The translations under genes were made by a program, and so were the position numbers. From Suillus spraguei (taxonomy: Eukaryota; Basidiomycota; Agaricomycetes; Boletales; Suillaceae): DNA of 64,000 nucleotides. The notes beneath the pieces are model-generated. The model had not been told where the DNA came from. It saw nothing but the letters and a program-made list of their open reading frames with translations, and searched no databases. Of the stretch, positions 10,899 to 22,259 are shown one piece after another. The DNA lies in the NCBI GenBank assembly GCA_016800925.1, contig JABCPU010000294.1, positions 1 through 64,000 of the forward strand, written 5' to 3'. Numbering within the stretch: the stretch's first letter is position 1; each line of letters starts with the position of its first letter.

Positions 10899-11115
10899 AC
10901 AGTTCCGGGCCTCCTTGCCGACAACCTCCTCTGGCACAGTAAGACCTTCATATACACATAGGCGCCCACTAACTTCTGTTTTGTAGGAGATCAGCACTCT
11001 GGTGAAGGCACCCCTAAAGCGCAAGTTTGAGTTTGATGACAACTCAGTATCTCCGCAAAAGCAACGCCTCCTGGAATCTTATTCCATGGGCAACATAAGC
11101 CAGGTCATTGCTATG
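10899..11115 (+). other. Two plausible exons of an unidentified plus-strand gene
   Basis: After TTCTTAG the plus strand reads IQFRASLPTTSSGT (10899-10940). An intron with a GTAAGA donor and TTTTGTAG acceptor follows, then EISTLVKAPLKRKF to SYSMGNISQVIAM (10988-11115) and a GTACAT donor. Joining the exons keeps the frame. The segment contains a KRKFEFDDNS motif resembling a basic nuclear signal. No convincing start or stop exon was found. It may be a remnant. Confidence 0.35.
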
Positions 11116-11374
11116 GTACATCCCAATTTCTAATATATGCATGGTGTTGACAAAGTTGTAGCCCATAATGATAAATCGTTGCAACACTGACTTTACAAGC
11201 TCCTCAGCTAAGCGCTTGTACAGGGAGGCGGTATGGAAAGACCTTGTGTAAATTTGGCTCCGCTGATCTCGACCCTAGTCTGATATTTTCTTGAAGCGCA
11301 AGGTGGATGCTGTACTAGATCCCTTCTCAGTCAAACATGTCAAAATCTATGAGCCTTGTAGCACTACAGTATTC

Positions 11375-12655
11375 ATGTTGTCCCTGCCCATGGAAATTCT
11401 CATTGCTATTGTCGCTCTTTTAGGAGCATGAGATCTGCGCTGTGTTACCCAAGTTTGCTCTCTGTTCAGAGAAATCGCCGGTCCCCTCTTTTTCATCAGC
11501 TGGGGCTTCCCAACTTCACCACAGGACATGTTTCACATTTGTGTAGACTCGTGCAATTTTGATGTTTTGCTTACTTGGATATGTATGGATACATTTCGTC
11601 CTCCACATATGATATTATGTTGGTTGGATCCTGATGTACAGTCCATGCAGCTCTCCGCATTTTCGCACTTTCGCCAGTCTGTCCCCCACAAATTGATACA
11701 ATACATAGCACTTTTCTGGAATTCTGACATTCTTACTTGCTTAACTCTCCCTTGGGATTCTGTAGTTGTGTTGGTCCATCGTCCATCACTGGACTCACCT
11801 GAATTCAGGGGCATGCAAGCAGGAACCACCTTGAAACCTTTGATGCATCATCACAGGTGTTATTTTCCCCCAAGCTCCTTCCTTTCACAATACAGACCAT
11901 CCAGTTTTCCCGTTTGGAAAAGCTCCGACTTGGTTCCATCAAACTCAGCTCTTCACACTGGGACAGACTCCTGCAGCACTTGGCCATACCAACTCTTGTT
12001 GAACTGCGAGTCAATGCCGATTGCGTGCCGTCCACGCTCATTTGTTTCCTGGCCCGTCACACTGGCATTAATGATCTTAGTGTCATTTCACGACCTGGCT
12101 GTCTCTGGAGGACCCATCAAGCCATCCCTCCTTTAGCATTATTGATATCTATGCTAGATGGGCCTTTGTCTCAGTCCTCCAGAGTCACCTTAAATCACCC
12201 ACCCTCGCCTGCCTTGCTCTCTCGTTGCAAGCTCATGATGCTTCACCTGACTATCTTACCACCATCTTACAATGTATTGACAATTGCAACAGCGTTGGAT
12301 ATCTCGATCTTTCCCTGCCTCCCCAGGGCCATTCTCATTCGGCAATGATTTACCAAGGTACTCGGTCAGCAGTTCACATCAAACACTTGGCAATCCACTC
12401 AAACACTGCAGGATTGTGCTCCGCTTCGGTGGGAGATATGTTGGTATGTTTGTTAAAGCACTATTCCACTACCCCAATACTAATGGCTCCAAGGTGTTGT
12501 CTGCTTCGTGGATTGTGGCCTTTCCTTTAGTCAAATGTGTCAGTATGCAAGGTTGCTCCAACCTCACAGCTGGGGAGCTTGTCCACATTATGCGTAAGAT
12601 TGTTGCTGCTGATGTCGAACTGTCTGTGAAACTGTATCCCAAAGATTCCTTTTAG
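11375..12655 (+). pseudogene. F-box/LRR-type protein, degenerate
   Basis: From ATG 11375 the sequence reads an F-box: MLSLPMEILIAIVALLGA, then TGA, then DLRCVTQVCSLFREIAGPL. F-box proteins of this kind recruit substrates to SCF ubiquitin ligases. TGA 11429-11431 stands where Arg (CGA) fits before DLR. Downstream, hydrophobic repeats of LRR character follow (QFSRLEKLRLGSIKLSS, IPTLVELRVNAD, THINDLSVIS-type), and the frame ends with VKLYPKDSF and TAG at 12653. The reading frame shifts near 11850 and again in the 12150-12500 region, so several indels or unrecognised introns are present. Length of about 420 residues is usual for this type. Large F-box families are common in Agaricomycetes. Confidence 0.6.
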
Positions 12656-13389
12656 TCTATTATTTTGTTACATGCCCACTTAACTTGTCAATGCGCCTCA
12701 GAATTGGATACCCAAAGGTTGTATTTGCACAGTGCACAATATGTACAAAGATGTGTACCTATATCTATATGTATATAGACAATAGACATCTACATTGACT
12801 GATGTCAGCTACACTAGCCGGCAATGCCCACAAAAAATTCACAGCGGGCACTGGGTGCCAAATTCTGGCGGAGCTTGATTATGTAGTCATTCACTATAGG
12901 AGGCACATTCTTTTGTTACCCAACTTCTTTTCCGTTTTCCTATGTTCTCATTTTTTATGTACTTGTTTTATGTACTTGATGTAATATGTGATATTCTTAT
13001 TTACAATGTAGACCAAATATTTACCTACCTACGGTGAAGGATGAATTTGGAATTGATTGAAATGAAAGTGCGCGAGTAACGCATCTGGGAGACTGCATTT
13101 CAAATTTCAGATTCAGTCCCCCTATTTCAGTGTAAGTGCCTCTGCTGTCTCAATGATCATGGTGCTAACTACTTTTCGTGATATGTGCTGCATCTATGAC
13201 ATCTGTATCCTTGGGAACAATCTTTGTCCTATATCCAACTGCCTTGTTACTTAAAACTTTGCCCGTGCATATCTTATAAGGTCAGTTTCTTAGCGAGGCC
13301 AGTTGTCCATATTCTGAATATTTGTTTAGATGCCTAGTTGAATATTCCTTTGTCAATGTACCCAGTGCTGCGATGTTGGAGGAGACGGA
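12656..13389. other. Intergenic, no gene recognised
   Basis: AT-rich sequence after the F-box gene. Bases 12815-12925 carry the small direct repeat shared with 9270-9380. Nothing else stands out. Confidence 0.4.
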
Positions 13390-14155
13390 GTGCCTAGGAA
13401 TCCTAGCAGCAAAAAACTGCCTGTCGCTATGAAGCACGTACATTCATTGCAAGCTGCCAACATTGCTTCCTCACCTCGTCAAGCTTCTGTGCTTCATCTT
13501 GCTCGTCAAGCCTTATTTGAGCCCAACGGTTCGCGTCATATCACAAATCGTCAAGCATCGTCCTCCCAACATTTGGCTCGCCCAACACACTCACCCACAT
13601 CATTGACAGCAGTGGACAATCTTGCCACTGAACTATTCGTGATCACCCTAAGTGACCACAAGGCTGATCTGGATAGTCACAGCAAACTCTGGGTTTCACG
13701 ATTAGAAGTTCAATGGGACAAGGGAAAAAGCTACTCCCTGGATGCTACAGCCAATCTGGTGCCTGGACTCACTCTGGATGATGCACAGTGAGTATTGTAT
13801 CATACATTGCCTTACATTGAGCTCTCTAATGTGTTACTTAGACATATTACCTGTGCTCTCCAGGCTGCTGAAATATGGTGCCAGTCAAGGGCTCAAGTAA
13901 CCTTGAACATTGTGGAGTTGCAGATGGCCAGAGCTCGCGCTCGAATTTTTACCATGACTTCTCGTGATGTTTTGCGTCTCATCCAAGATGAGCTAACTGA
14001 GATAATTATGACCCTCAAAAAAGTCAAGCACAAGGTCTCCACCATTGTTTCTTGCAGAAGTCGGTTAGAAGCTTTGTGCCATGAAATGTGTAAACTCCTC
14101 ATCAACAAGGAGGCTGAAATTCCTGTTTTATCTGAGCTGTTTGAGTTTGATTCTT
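13390..14155 (+). pseudogene. Coiled-coil hypothetical protein, two exons
   Basis: I do not recognise the family. The frame opens at GTG 13390 (PRNPSSKKLPV...), where an ATG would be expected, so the start may be mutated or lie in an unseen exon. The first exon is a Ser/His/Gln-rich N-terminus followed by DNLATELFVITLSDHKAD and ends at a GTGAGT donor near 13789. After an intron ending CTCCAG at 13863, exon 2 reads a helical segment (ARARARIFTMTSRDVLR, LTEIIMTLKKVKHKVSTI, CHEMCKLLINKEAEI) to a GTGAGT donor at 14156. Joining by the consensus splice sites puts the two exons one base out of frame, suggesting an indel. Confidence 0.4.
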
Positions 14156-14219
14156 GTGAGTTCCGTTCATTTCCTTCCTGTGTTCCTTCTTCTAATATTT
14201 TATGAAGCACATCATTACA

Positions 14220-14640
14220 ATTTGCCAATCAACTACTGTGACAAGGTTGCCCAACTATCCCTCTTTTTAGGGGCAGTCTCTGTTGTCATTTTCGGCATTG
14301 GTCACAGACAGGGGGAGTTTCTCATGGAAGGTCTCTCCCTAATTTTGAGTCTTGCAATGGAGGTGCAGAACATTCATTCTGAGTCTCATCATCAACATAC
14401 TCTTGCTCAGATCCCACGATCTATGGAAACCGCGCTTTCACACTTTAAGCTCAACGGTCAGACCACTACATACGCAGTCTGTCCAGCGTGCAATTGTACT
14501 TACAAACCGATGGCCAACATCAACTCAAGTGACCCTTGATACCCCATGAATTGCTCCAACAAACCCATACCAGAGGATATTTGACAGATTTGTGTCTCCC
14601 TTAGCCGATGCTAAACCTATCTCTGTGTCCGAAGATCACC
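14220..14640 (+). pseudogene. Tnp2-like transposase, N-terminal fragment
   Basis: The plus strand reads SHHQHTLAQIPRSMETALSH, then FKLNGQTTTYAVCPACNCTY with KPMA after it, then a stop, YPMNCSNKP. The CPAC...CTY...YP..C pattern is what I know from the N-terminal zinc region of basidiomycete Tnp2-type (CACTA-like) transposases. The large catalytic part that should follow is absent: sequence after 14640 shows no further match. TGA at 14537-14539 separates SSDP from YPMNC. It is either a truncated copy or a captured fragment. No terminal repeats were found. Confidence 0.5.
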
Positions 14641-15640
14641 TCCCTACACCACAAGTTATTCCAGACGATCTCCACTGACTCATCCAAGTTCAGTGAACAG
14701 TCTTACATGCTCACACACTCCACGAGGGATCCATATATACCCGTGACTCCACCCATGTGGACAACAGCCTGATCTTTTATTACCCTGGCGGTATTAGGAA
14801 CGTGCAACCAACACCAGGAATCATCAAGTATATCTTCAAGACGGAGCGAGTAGTGGGCTTAGCTGTGCGGCACTACCTTCCTCTGTGTTCTCACCCTGAT
14901 CCTTTCCACCACTATCCTTACTTCCTGGCTCATTTGTATTCTTCAGCGCTCGCTGACCATCTCGAAATAGTCTTGCCTGAGTGGGTAGTGTCGCATTTCG
15001 CATGATGGAACTTCTCTCCACAACATATTGTTGCCGTATCCTTGTGCCCCTTGATGAAGGAGTCAAGGTAGCCATTGAATATAAGGGCACACTGCTTAGA
15101 TGTTTACATGGGGCGATACCTTACATGATGCCCGCTAGTTGAGTGCCTACTATGTTAACAAAATTAGGTTACAAGAAGTCTCTGAGATAAGAGACCGACT
15201 AAAGTAAATAGTCTTGAGAATCAATGATGTGAGCATCTAGGGCGCTTGGGTGTAAATTACGACACCTATTCATCTAGGATGTATTTACCATTTCCTGCGC
15301 AGGCAATTGGAGACAACAAGCTGTTTGATCAGGGATCAGACAAATGTTGAGTCACTTACATACAATATTTGTGATAACTAACAAAGGCTGGCACATCTAG
15401 ATAGCATCAGATATGGATATCTACCTGTCCACAAGTTTTGCTGGGGCATACAAATGTATGGACACTACCATAGAATGGGACTACACTGATAAATTTTGCA
15501 GCTTACTTCAGTAAAAGATGAAACCCCTCGTCATTGTTCCAGTGAGAATCATTCCTGGTGGTGAGAGCGAGGCATACCAGTCCCCCCAACAGACGAGTAT
15601 CTGATACCACTTGCGGTCGCATGCAGTATCATGAATGGTG
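14641..15640. other. No gene recognised between two pseudogenes
   Basis: The stretch has no supported exon. From about 15530 some sequence may belong to the decayed N-terminal armadillo repeats of the importin-alpha fragment that follows, but the frames are too broken to place. Confidence 0.4.
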
Positions 15641-16146
15641 TGACTCCACTAGATCTCTCCTGCGCTGACCGTCTTGGCCAAACTCATTTACTCGCTCGAT
15701 GACAAAAGTTTGATCAACACTTACTCAGGGGCTATTTCATACTTTCACATGATGTATGTCAGCACCTCATTGATCTACTCATGCACAGTTCAACCTCCAT
15801 TCAAATGACCACTCTTCGTTCAATCGGCAACATTGTCACCGGAAATGATCTTTGGACTCAGGTCATTGCGTCTGGGACCTTACTGGCTCTTCTTTCACTA
15901 CTATCCTTCCCAAAAGAGGGTATTAGGAAAGAAGCATGCTGGATGGTCTCCAAAATCACTGCCAGGTCACCTCCCCAAATTCAGGTAGCCATTGATGCCA
16001 ATATTATTTCTCCAGTTATCAATCCTAACCCAACGTCCAGCGATCTTCATGAACCTGTGCAGATCCGCTTTCTCATCTCACAAGGCTGTTTCAATAACCT
16101 GCTCACTATGATGGATAACAAGATCATTCAAATTGCCCACAGATAA
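15641..16146 (+). pseudogene. Importin subunit alpha (karyopherin) fragment
   Basis: The plus strand reads armadillo repeats of importin alpha, the adaptor that carries classical NLS cargo with importin beta. VLAKLIYSLDDKVLI appears near 15675 in a shifted frame. A clear block follows from 15781: LMHSSTSIQMTTLRSIGNIV, TGNDLWTQVIAS, FPKEGIRKEACWM, ITARSPPQIQVAIDANII, and finally IRFLISQGCFNNLLTMMDNK. The Trp and Asn ladder (ACW...) typical of NLS-binding repeats is partly kept, but N in SNIT is replaced by K (VSKIT). The block stops at TAA after IIQIAHR. N- and C-terminal parts are missing and no introns are visible, so a retrocopy or truncated duplicate is likely. Confidence 0.75.
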
Positions 16147-16181
16147 ATAGGCTGGAGGTTTCAGTTCCATCAACCAATATG

Positions 16182-16813
16182 CAGGCAGGGACATACCACA
16201 GCAAGTTCTCACCAACTCATTAACCCCAGCATCACCAGAAAGGGTACCCATCCCAAACCTCAGGTCTACAAGGTCTCCACACCTGATTCCTAACGGACGG
16301 GTCAGCTCACCCTGCAGGATGGCACAGCATTATGCTTCATAATGGTGAGACGACAGGTACTAAGTCAGGAAGAGAGGTACCACAGCAAGTTCTTACCAAC
16401 TCATATGCCATCTCGAAACAGGGTGATCCTAACTTATGGTAAATGCCTCATCTGGAAAATACTTGTCCATGCTACTGAACGCTCATATATCTTGTGATTG
16501 GAGGTTGTGGATAGTCATACTGCCTGGCTCTTTGATGAGGAGATGGCAGATGAGTTGGTGAGAACTTGCTGTGGTACGTCTCTTCCTGACTTGGTACATG
16601 TTGTCTCACCATGTAAGTTAGGATCACCCTGTTTTGAGATGGTGGATGAGTTGGTGAGAACTTGCTGTGGTACCTCTCTTCCTGGTGAGGTGACCTGTCC
16701 CCTAGGAATCAGGTGCGACGACCTTGTAGACCTGAGGTTTGGGGTGGACACCCCTTCTGGTGATGCCAGGGTTAATGGGTTAGTGAGAACTTGCTGTGGT
16801 ACATCCCTGCCTG
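16182..16813. mobile_element. Hairpin-like MITE with long inverted repeats
   Basis: The ends are CAGGCAGGGA...CCCTGCCTG. The left arm (about 16182-16330) is the reverse complement, with scattered changes, of the right arm (about 16680-16813). A motif GAGAACTTGCTGTGGTAC recurs five times: two copies reversed on the left (near 16193 and 16378) and three direct on the right (near 16558, 16654, 16786). No transposase is present. It follows the importin-alpha fragment directly. A target-site duplication was not found. Two apparent open frames across it (one per strand) arise from the inverted structure and are not genes. Confidence 0.65.
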
Positions 16814-17543
16814 GATTGTTAGCAGCATCCTCACTCTTATGAACCCTAATGCTGCGCCATCCTCTGGCAACAGGTGAGGGGGCATGCTTCATTGATATTG
16901 TCCTTTTCCATGTACTGATTATCTGTGCAGTTGCTCCTCAATGAGGCTTTAGTTTTGGCCAACAGTAAACTGTTGGTCTTGTTGACTCGCCCAGTGTGCT
17001 ACTGTCACTTATATCTTGCACCAACAATTATCGCTCAACTTCCCATCTAATATTCTTCGTGCTTGTGTGGTATGTCGCATCCGATGGACGCAAATTCCTC
17101 TAACAGAACAATATGTCAGAGCACGAGAAAATGATTCAGTGTAGAGCTGATAATGGTGATTATGGGTAACCTATACTACCTACGATGTCTGTTATGCAAT
17201 ACATAAATTTTACAACATTAGCTTATAGAACGTAGCTTACATACTTGATTCTGTCACCTGCAGCTGCCCAAAGCGTTTGATGGTTCTATCAGTGGATCTG
17301 GGAAAACCTGGACTGAGACTGAGTCATTTACTATAAAAGGATCCAAATGTAGTTGGAACTTTTTTTCCTCTTCTCTCTTTGGAATATCACTAATACGGTC
17401 CGGTTTTGCCGTTAGTCACCACCCGCCATATGTACTCGCTACATTACCTGCTATATGTATCCACTAGCATTACATACCCGCTCATACATACCCGCTCATA
17501 CATACCTGCCTCAATATATATATTCCTCAGTAGCATTTATATC
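16814..17543. other. Upstream region of the FunK1 gene, no gene recognised
   Basis: Mostly unremarkable sequence. From about 17360 there is a pyrimidine-rich stretch (TTTTTTCCTCTTCTCTCTTT) and a few TACATACC-type short repeats (17460-17510) that could belong to the promoter or 5' leader of the kinase gene starting at 17544. Confidence 0.35.
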
Positions 17544-20500
17544 ATGGTTATGCTGGACCTTGCAGTGCTTGCTGATAGGCCCAAAGGCAGCTCCATAGCT
17601 GCAGAACCAATAACACCTCCTATTGTGCAAGGCCCCTATCTAGCTCCCATTGTCGACACTCCCATCAAATGGGACAGTTCCACCATGCTGCCCTTTATGA
17701 CTCTTGCATGATGTCAGTGTAACGAACATATTGGCACTGGGCTTAAAACCCCATCTTTTGACACTCGTCTCATGTCTATAGGAGTTACCACTTGTCCATG
17801 GCTGTCTTACCCCTTTAGCATTACCAGCGGCATCCCACGCTTACCACACACCATACCGACTACTGCACCACATTCCACATACCGATGTCCTTCCATGTCC
17901 TTGCCACGTCCACATAGCTCCATTTGGTGCATCGTTTGTTTTATGTTCGTTATCATTGATTCCACGGCAAGCCTTATTACATGTTGCCTCGTGCCGCAGC
18001 ACCTCATGCTATGTTTACATATGGCGGTTACTACACTCCAGCGCTACTGATCTTTCCTAGAGTATTCTGAGTACATACAATTTAGGATATAAGCACCACA
18101 TACCCCGCGCGATACAATACCTGATTTTACACCATTGCACATACTATAGGTCAGGTTTATTGTCTAGCTCTGGATCTACCCAGTAGTAGATGTAGTCTTT
18201 AAAGTTCTTTATCGCTCATTAATCTATCATGCTCATTCTCCCTTACCGCTGGACTTTTGACTGTTATTTTGACTGAACTTCTCATGCACCGCTACTTTAC
18301 TGCTGAAAGTACCGTGGCTTTCTTTACTGTTTCTTTGCACTGCTTGCAACCTTACCGCTACCACTGATATCACTGCTCGACATCGCTCGCTCAATGCAAC
18401 TATTGCTGACTATATCTTGACCACAGTAGTACCACTATTTATGACACTAGTTCTGGCGGCATCATCGCTGACTGCGGCAACTTACTGCAGACCAAGACAC
18501 TTCTTTCACACATAAGTTTGACTCAAACTTGACCATACTAATAGGCATCCCCCTTTAGGGTCGAATGCTCTTGTTCTCACAAGTGAAGCAGACTAGACAG
18601 AGCACAAGACTCACATACTAACTTAGGAGGTAGTTTATCTACAGCCCAGGTTAGGTTGTATCTTTACATTGGCTCAAAACTCTTAATGCCATGGGTAAAG
18701 AGATGAAAGGTTATGTCATTGGCCCGATGCCAGCTGGGGAATTTCTCCAGGAGTTCCTCCCGACCACTCAAATACCTGATTACGATCCTTTGTGCCTCAC
18801 TTCAGCCTTCGCCGCTGGCGCATTCAGCAATGTAGTCTCTGTTAAAAATGAGGAGTGTGCTTATACACCGTTCATGAGTACCCTTGCACACAATAGTGAG
18901 ATTATTGACACCCTAAGTCCAGATTAACACCATCAAACCTTTCGCTCCTCAATTGTTATTTGTTGACACTCACAATCACCTGGACATGAAAAACTGCTCA
19001 AAAATAAATTCAACAGTATTCAATGTCAAACTGGATGTCTGTGTGTATCCCGATGGACATGAACCTTCATTGCCCAACAGCGATGTTTCCACCACAGAAG
19101 TTATCATCGAATTCAAATGGTCATACTCTCACGATGCATTCTGCGAACCTTCTGGAGTTGATAGTGTTGTATCCCAGATGGAGAAGGGTATGGACACATT
19201 GGGACAAAGAATGAGCCATACTGCAGCTCAACTTGGCAGCCAATTCCATACTCATGCATTCTCTGTCCTGATCGTGCATGATTGCGCTCGCATCATCAGA
19301 TGGGATAGGGAGGGAGCTATCATCACTGGCGCTATTGATTACAATAATGAGCCATACTTGGCTGACTTCTTTCATCATTATGCATGGGCATCACCTGAAA
19401 TGTGTGGCATTGACACTTCCATAATGCCCACTGATGACGAGGAAGCTGACCTCGCAAGGACACAGCTCAAGATTCCCAGTACCACTCGTATGTTTAAAGT
19501 TAATGTCCCTAATGCTGAGGGCTCTGGCTTGCTCACGTTGATCATCCCCCAACCTATTATGAAACCTCATTCGCCTGTTGGCCGCTGGACATGCATGTGT
19601 CCTGCATTTGACCTTGTCAATAAGAAGGTTGTAATTTTCAAGGACTCTTGGTGGGTATCATTACCCGATGTCTTACCAGAAGGCGAGACTTACAAGTTGT
19701 TAATGTCGCACAAGGTTTCCAATATTGCAAACTGCATTGCATGTCATGATGTACCTCCCTCTATCCCTCAGCAATCTACTCAAACTGCTAAGTTTGGATG
19801 CGCTGAATGGGCAGCTTCCCACTTACCTCTCACTCCACACACTCTTCACCATCTGGTTCTTGATATTGTGGGCAAAAAATTGATTGACTTTAAGAGTTCT
19901 CATGAACTCACTCTGTCTGTGCGTGATGCACTTATTGGTACATATTTCTTCAACTTCACATAATATATCTTATTCATGATCTGTCATCACAGCTCACAAG
20001 GACGCATTTGAACTTGCAAAGGTCTTACATTGAGACCTTAGCGTTGGAAATGTCGTCATTTACAAAGGGAAGGGGTACCTCATCGATTGGGACCTAGTGA
20101 AGCTAGTTAATATCCAGGGTCCCTGACAAATAATGCACACAGTATGTTCATTCCATGTGCAAGCATATGTGTACTAATTCTATTAACAAGGGAACATGGC
20201 AGTTTATGTCCTCCTACCTCATTGAGCATAGCTATGCCATACATGCGGTTGAGCACGATCTTGAGTCCAGCTTTTACATCATTCTATGGACGGCTCTTAT
20301 GTACAAGGAGACCTATATGGACATCGTCCACCAGATGAAACTCATAACACAAGTCTTTGAAACTGATCCCGGATCATCCTTGAAAGTGCATTGGCTCATC
20401 AGAAGAACCAACCTTCCGTGTGTTATGTTTGTCAAATGCAAATTGTTAGACGGTCTTATTCATACACTTGCCAGGTTCTTCTTGCATTGGTACACGCAGA

Positions 20501-20930
20501 TCTCCGACCATCAGCAGATGGTATTTGACGACTTTCAGCTCGCATTCAATCAATCAATGATACAAGGTCCTGCTCTAAATGAGCACATGTTGAAGGCTGC
20601 ACATGCGTTCATGGCGTCCTCCCTGTTTACCAGAAGGAGATGGGTATGAAGGTCTTGCACTCCCACGATGCTGTGATAAGCATTTTCAATGATCACCTTG
20701 ATTTATCTGGTTGGCCTGCCCAGGATGCTGCTGTGTTGCGAAAACCCCAGCAGGAGAACAAGTATGGGCCCCCCGTATTGGTCACGAAATCTCAGTTGCT
20801 ATTAGCCTCAGGGGTAGAAGTCACCCCGACTGGCAAGAGGTGTAGGCTGGATAAATTAGATGTGGACGCTGACGATAGTGATGCCCTCAGTTCGATAGCT
20901 AGCCTTGATGCCCTTGCCTCCCTTACTTAA
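17544..20930 (+). pseudogene. FunK1-type fungal protein kinase, broken
   Basis: The FunK1 (Pkinase_fungal) family is an expanded group of predicted kinases in mushrooms with unknown targets. From ATG 17544 the 5' exon reads ...PIVDTPIKWDSSTML and is cut by an LTR (17718-18668). Reading resumes with MGKEMKGYVIGPMPAGEFLQ and AFAAGAFSNVVSVK, then after a frameshift near 18925 with VYPDGHEP, EVIIEFKW and a long block to 19963. The catalytic loop follows: VLH*DLSVGNVVIY and YLIDWDLVK (HRD-like and D-W-D). TGA 20031-20033 replaces the conserved Arg of HRD, and TGA 20124-20126 falls in GP*Q. The intron 20142-20190 is intact (joins HTGTWQF). The C-lobe runs to 20640, then frameshifts into MGMKVLHSHDAVISIF, and ends with TAA at 20930. 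It cannot make a functional kinase. Confidence 0.85.
17718..18668 (+). mobile_element. Solo LTR, family A, inside the kinase gene
   Basis: The 951-bp LTR has TGTAACGAAC...TCTTTACA ends with a perfect TGTAA/TTACA inverted terminus. It matches the copy at 57711-58648 along its length. The flanks (TCAG and TTGG) do not form a duplication, so it may be a recombinant product. It interrupts FunK1 coding sequence. Confidence 0.85.
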
Positions 20931-21461
20931 CATCACAATGCTATTTGATACCTCTAGTATTTATGATGTTTGACGGTCTCTCTTTGCAACAAAGATTATA
21001 ATACCATCTAAAGGCGAGCTGCTGAGAATGCCCGATGAGTGCCCGATGAGTGCCCGACAAGCGCCCATATAATTTTCTATGATCACATTTTTCACATTTT
21101 CTCAACTTCATTTTACTGGATGACAATTTGAATTTTTTTTCAGTGGGAAAATGCTTGTTATTATATAATATTTCTTGGGACATATGTCCGGGCTTCAAAA
21201 TTTTGTAATTACCGAGCAAAACCGAGTTAGTAAATTTGATATTTGTACTAATGTTTTATGTAAGCTGACCATTTACAGCTACTTTCATATCAATAGGCCA
21301 GATTTCATTTTGTTCCCCTCACCGCTTTTGTTTAGTTGTGGAGCTGTACAAACAAAAGGGTCCTGCCTGTTACGATATTTGGGCGCGCGAAGTGTCCTAG
21401 AATGGCAACCTGTCCGACGGGGCTGCTGCCTGACACAATTGTAGTACTCTACTTACCACCA
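20931..21461. other. Intergenic, no gene recognised
   Basis: AT-rich sequence after the kinase gene. A short direct repeat GTGCCCGATGAGTGCCCGA occurs near 21030-21060. Nothing else is supported. Confidence 0.35.
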
Positions 21462-21550
21462 TGCCTGGAAACCGCCGTCACATTCCAGCAGTTGTAAAAC
21501 AGCAATGTCTGCTCATATGTCATCCTCGTGAAGTGAGGATCTCGTATGTT
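21462..21550 (+). pseudogene. N-terminal scrap of a DD-E transposase
   Basis: The plus strand opens ATG in a good context (CCACCATGCC) and reads MPGNRRHIPAVVKQQCLL, then HPREVRIS. This resembles the start of a helix-turn-helix N-terminus of Agaricomycete Tc1-like transposases as I remember them. The following sequence does not continue the match. No terminal repeats are visible. It is only a short fragment, and the assignment rests on about 30 residues. Confidence 0.3.
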
Positions 21551-21954
21551 AACTGTATTTCTCCCCTTATCATAATCGACCAGCGAATTCAATGCAGTTT
21601 GATAGCATGGCTCCCCAGCTTCTTTAATGTGATGTAGCGAATACTACACCATTTTCGGCACTTCTGACTTGGTGCCGGATGGAAGCACTCCGGTCTATAA
21701 CTAAATTTATCATGCCCAGTGGGATCCAGATGCATCAATTTTTGGTCGACTTGACGTTCTCACCGTAAGGTGAGCATGCCTAAAGTCGCATTGAAGATTT
21801 GCACAATTTATGTATGTACAGCTTATTTATACCAGATATCAGTGTTGCTTTCTGATGATTCGCACTGCAAATTATTTGACTTCTGATCCTGTTTCTTACT
21901 GGCCTTGCTTAATGATTGACAGGCAACGGTCGGTCTGTGCATCTTGTACGGATA

Positions 21955-22259
21955 TGTGTGCAGTACAAGCCTTCAAGGAGGTTAGGCTCGACTGGCTCTC
22001 AATTATCACTGGTGTCACCATCCTGGCATGTGCACTTTTGGTATCACCGCACTGCGAGGCGATGTCAATCAGCGGTGCACTGGATACACAAACGCATTGC
22101 ATCACATAATCGCTTTCCGTATGATGAAGTCAGATGCATCAGAAGCTATGATCATATGTATTCCAACTTCCCCAGCAGGTTACTAGTTTATTTCCCTGTT
22201 GACTTTTCGTTCTCCGCTCCAACGGTCTCCTTTTATCGGATTATTCTGGCATCTCCAGA
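21955..22259 (+). repeat. Conserved upstream segment of membrane-protein copy 1
   Basis: This segment is the duplicate of about 34966-35130 upstream of copy 2 (shared CATCCTGACATGTGCAC-type core). In copy 1 it reads ATG TGT GCA GTA CAA with a hydrophobic stretch (LSIITGVTILACALLV), ending at TAA 22107. It may be a leader or upstream exon of the gene that begins at 22260. Confidence 0.4.

Noticed and set aside
13390..16146. A single long gene running from the coiled-coil exons through the Tnp2-like block to importin alpha
   Set aside because: The three readings belong to unrelated families, with frame breaks and about 1 kb of unmatched sequence between them.
16498..16892. Overlapping open frames on both strands in the MITE
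   Set aside because: They are created by inverted copies of the same motif and have no start context, introns or family match.
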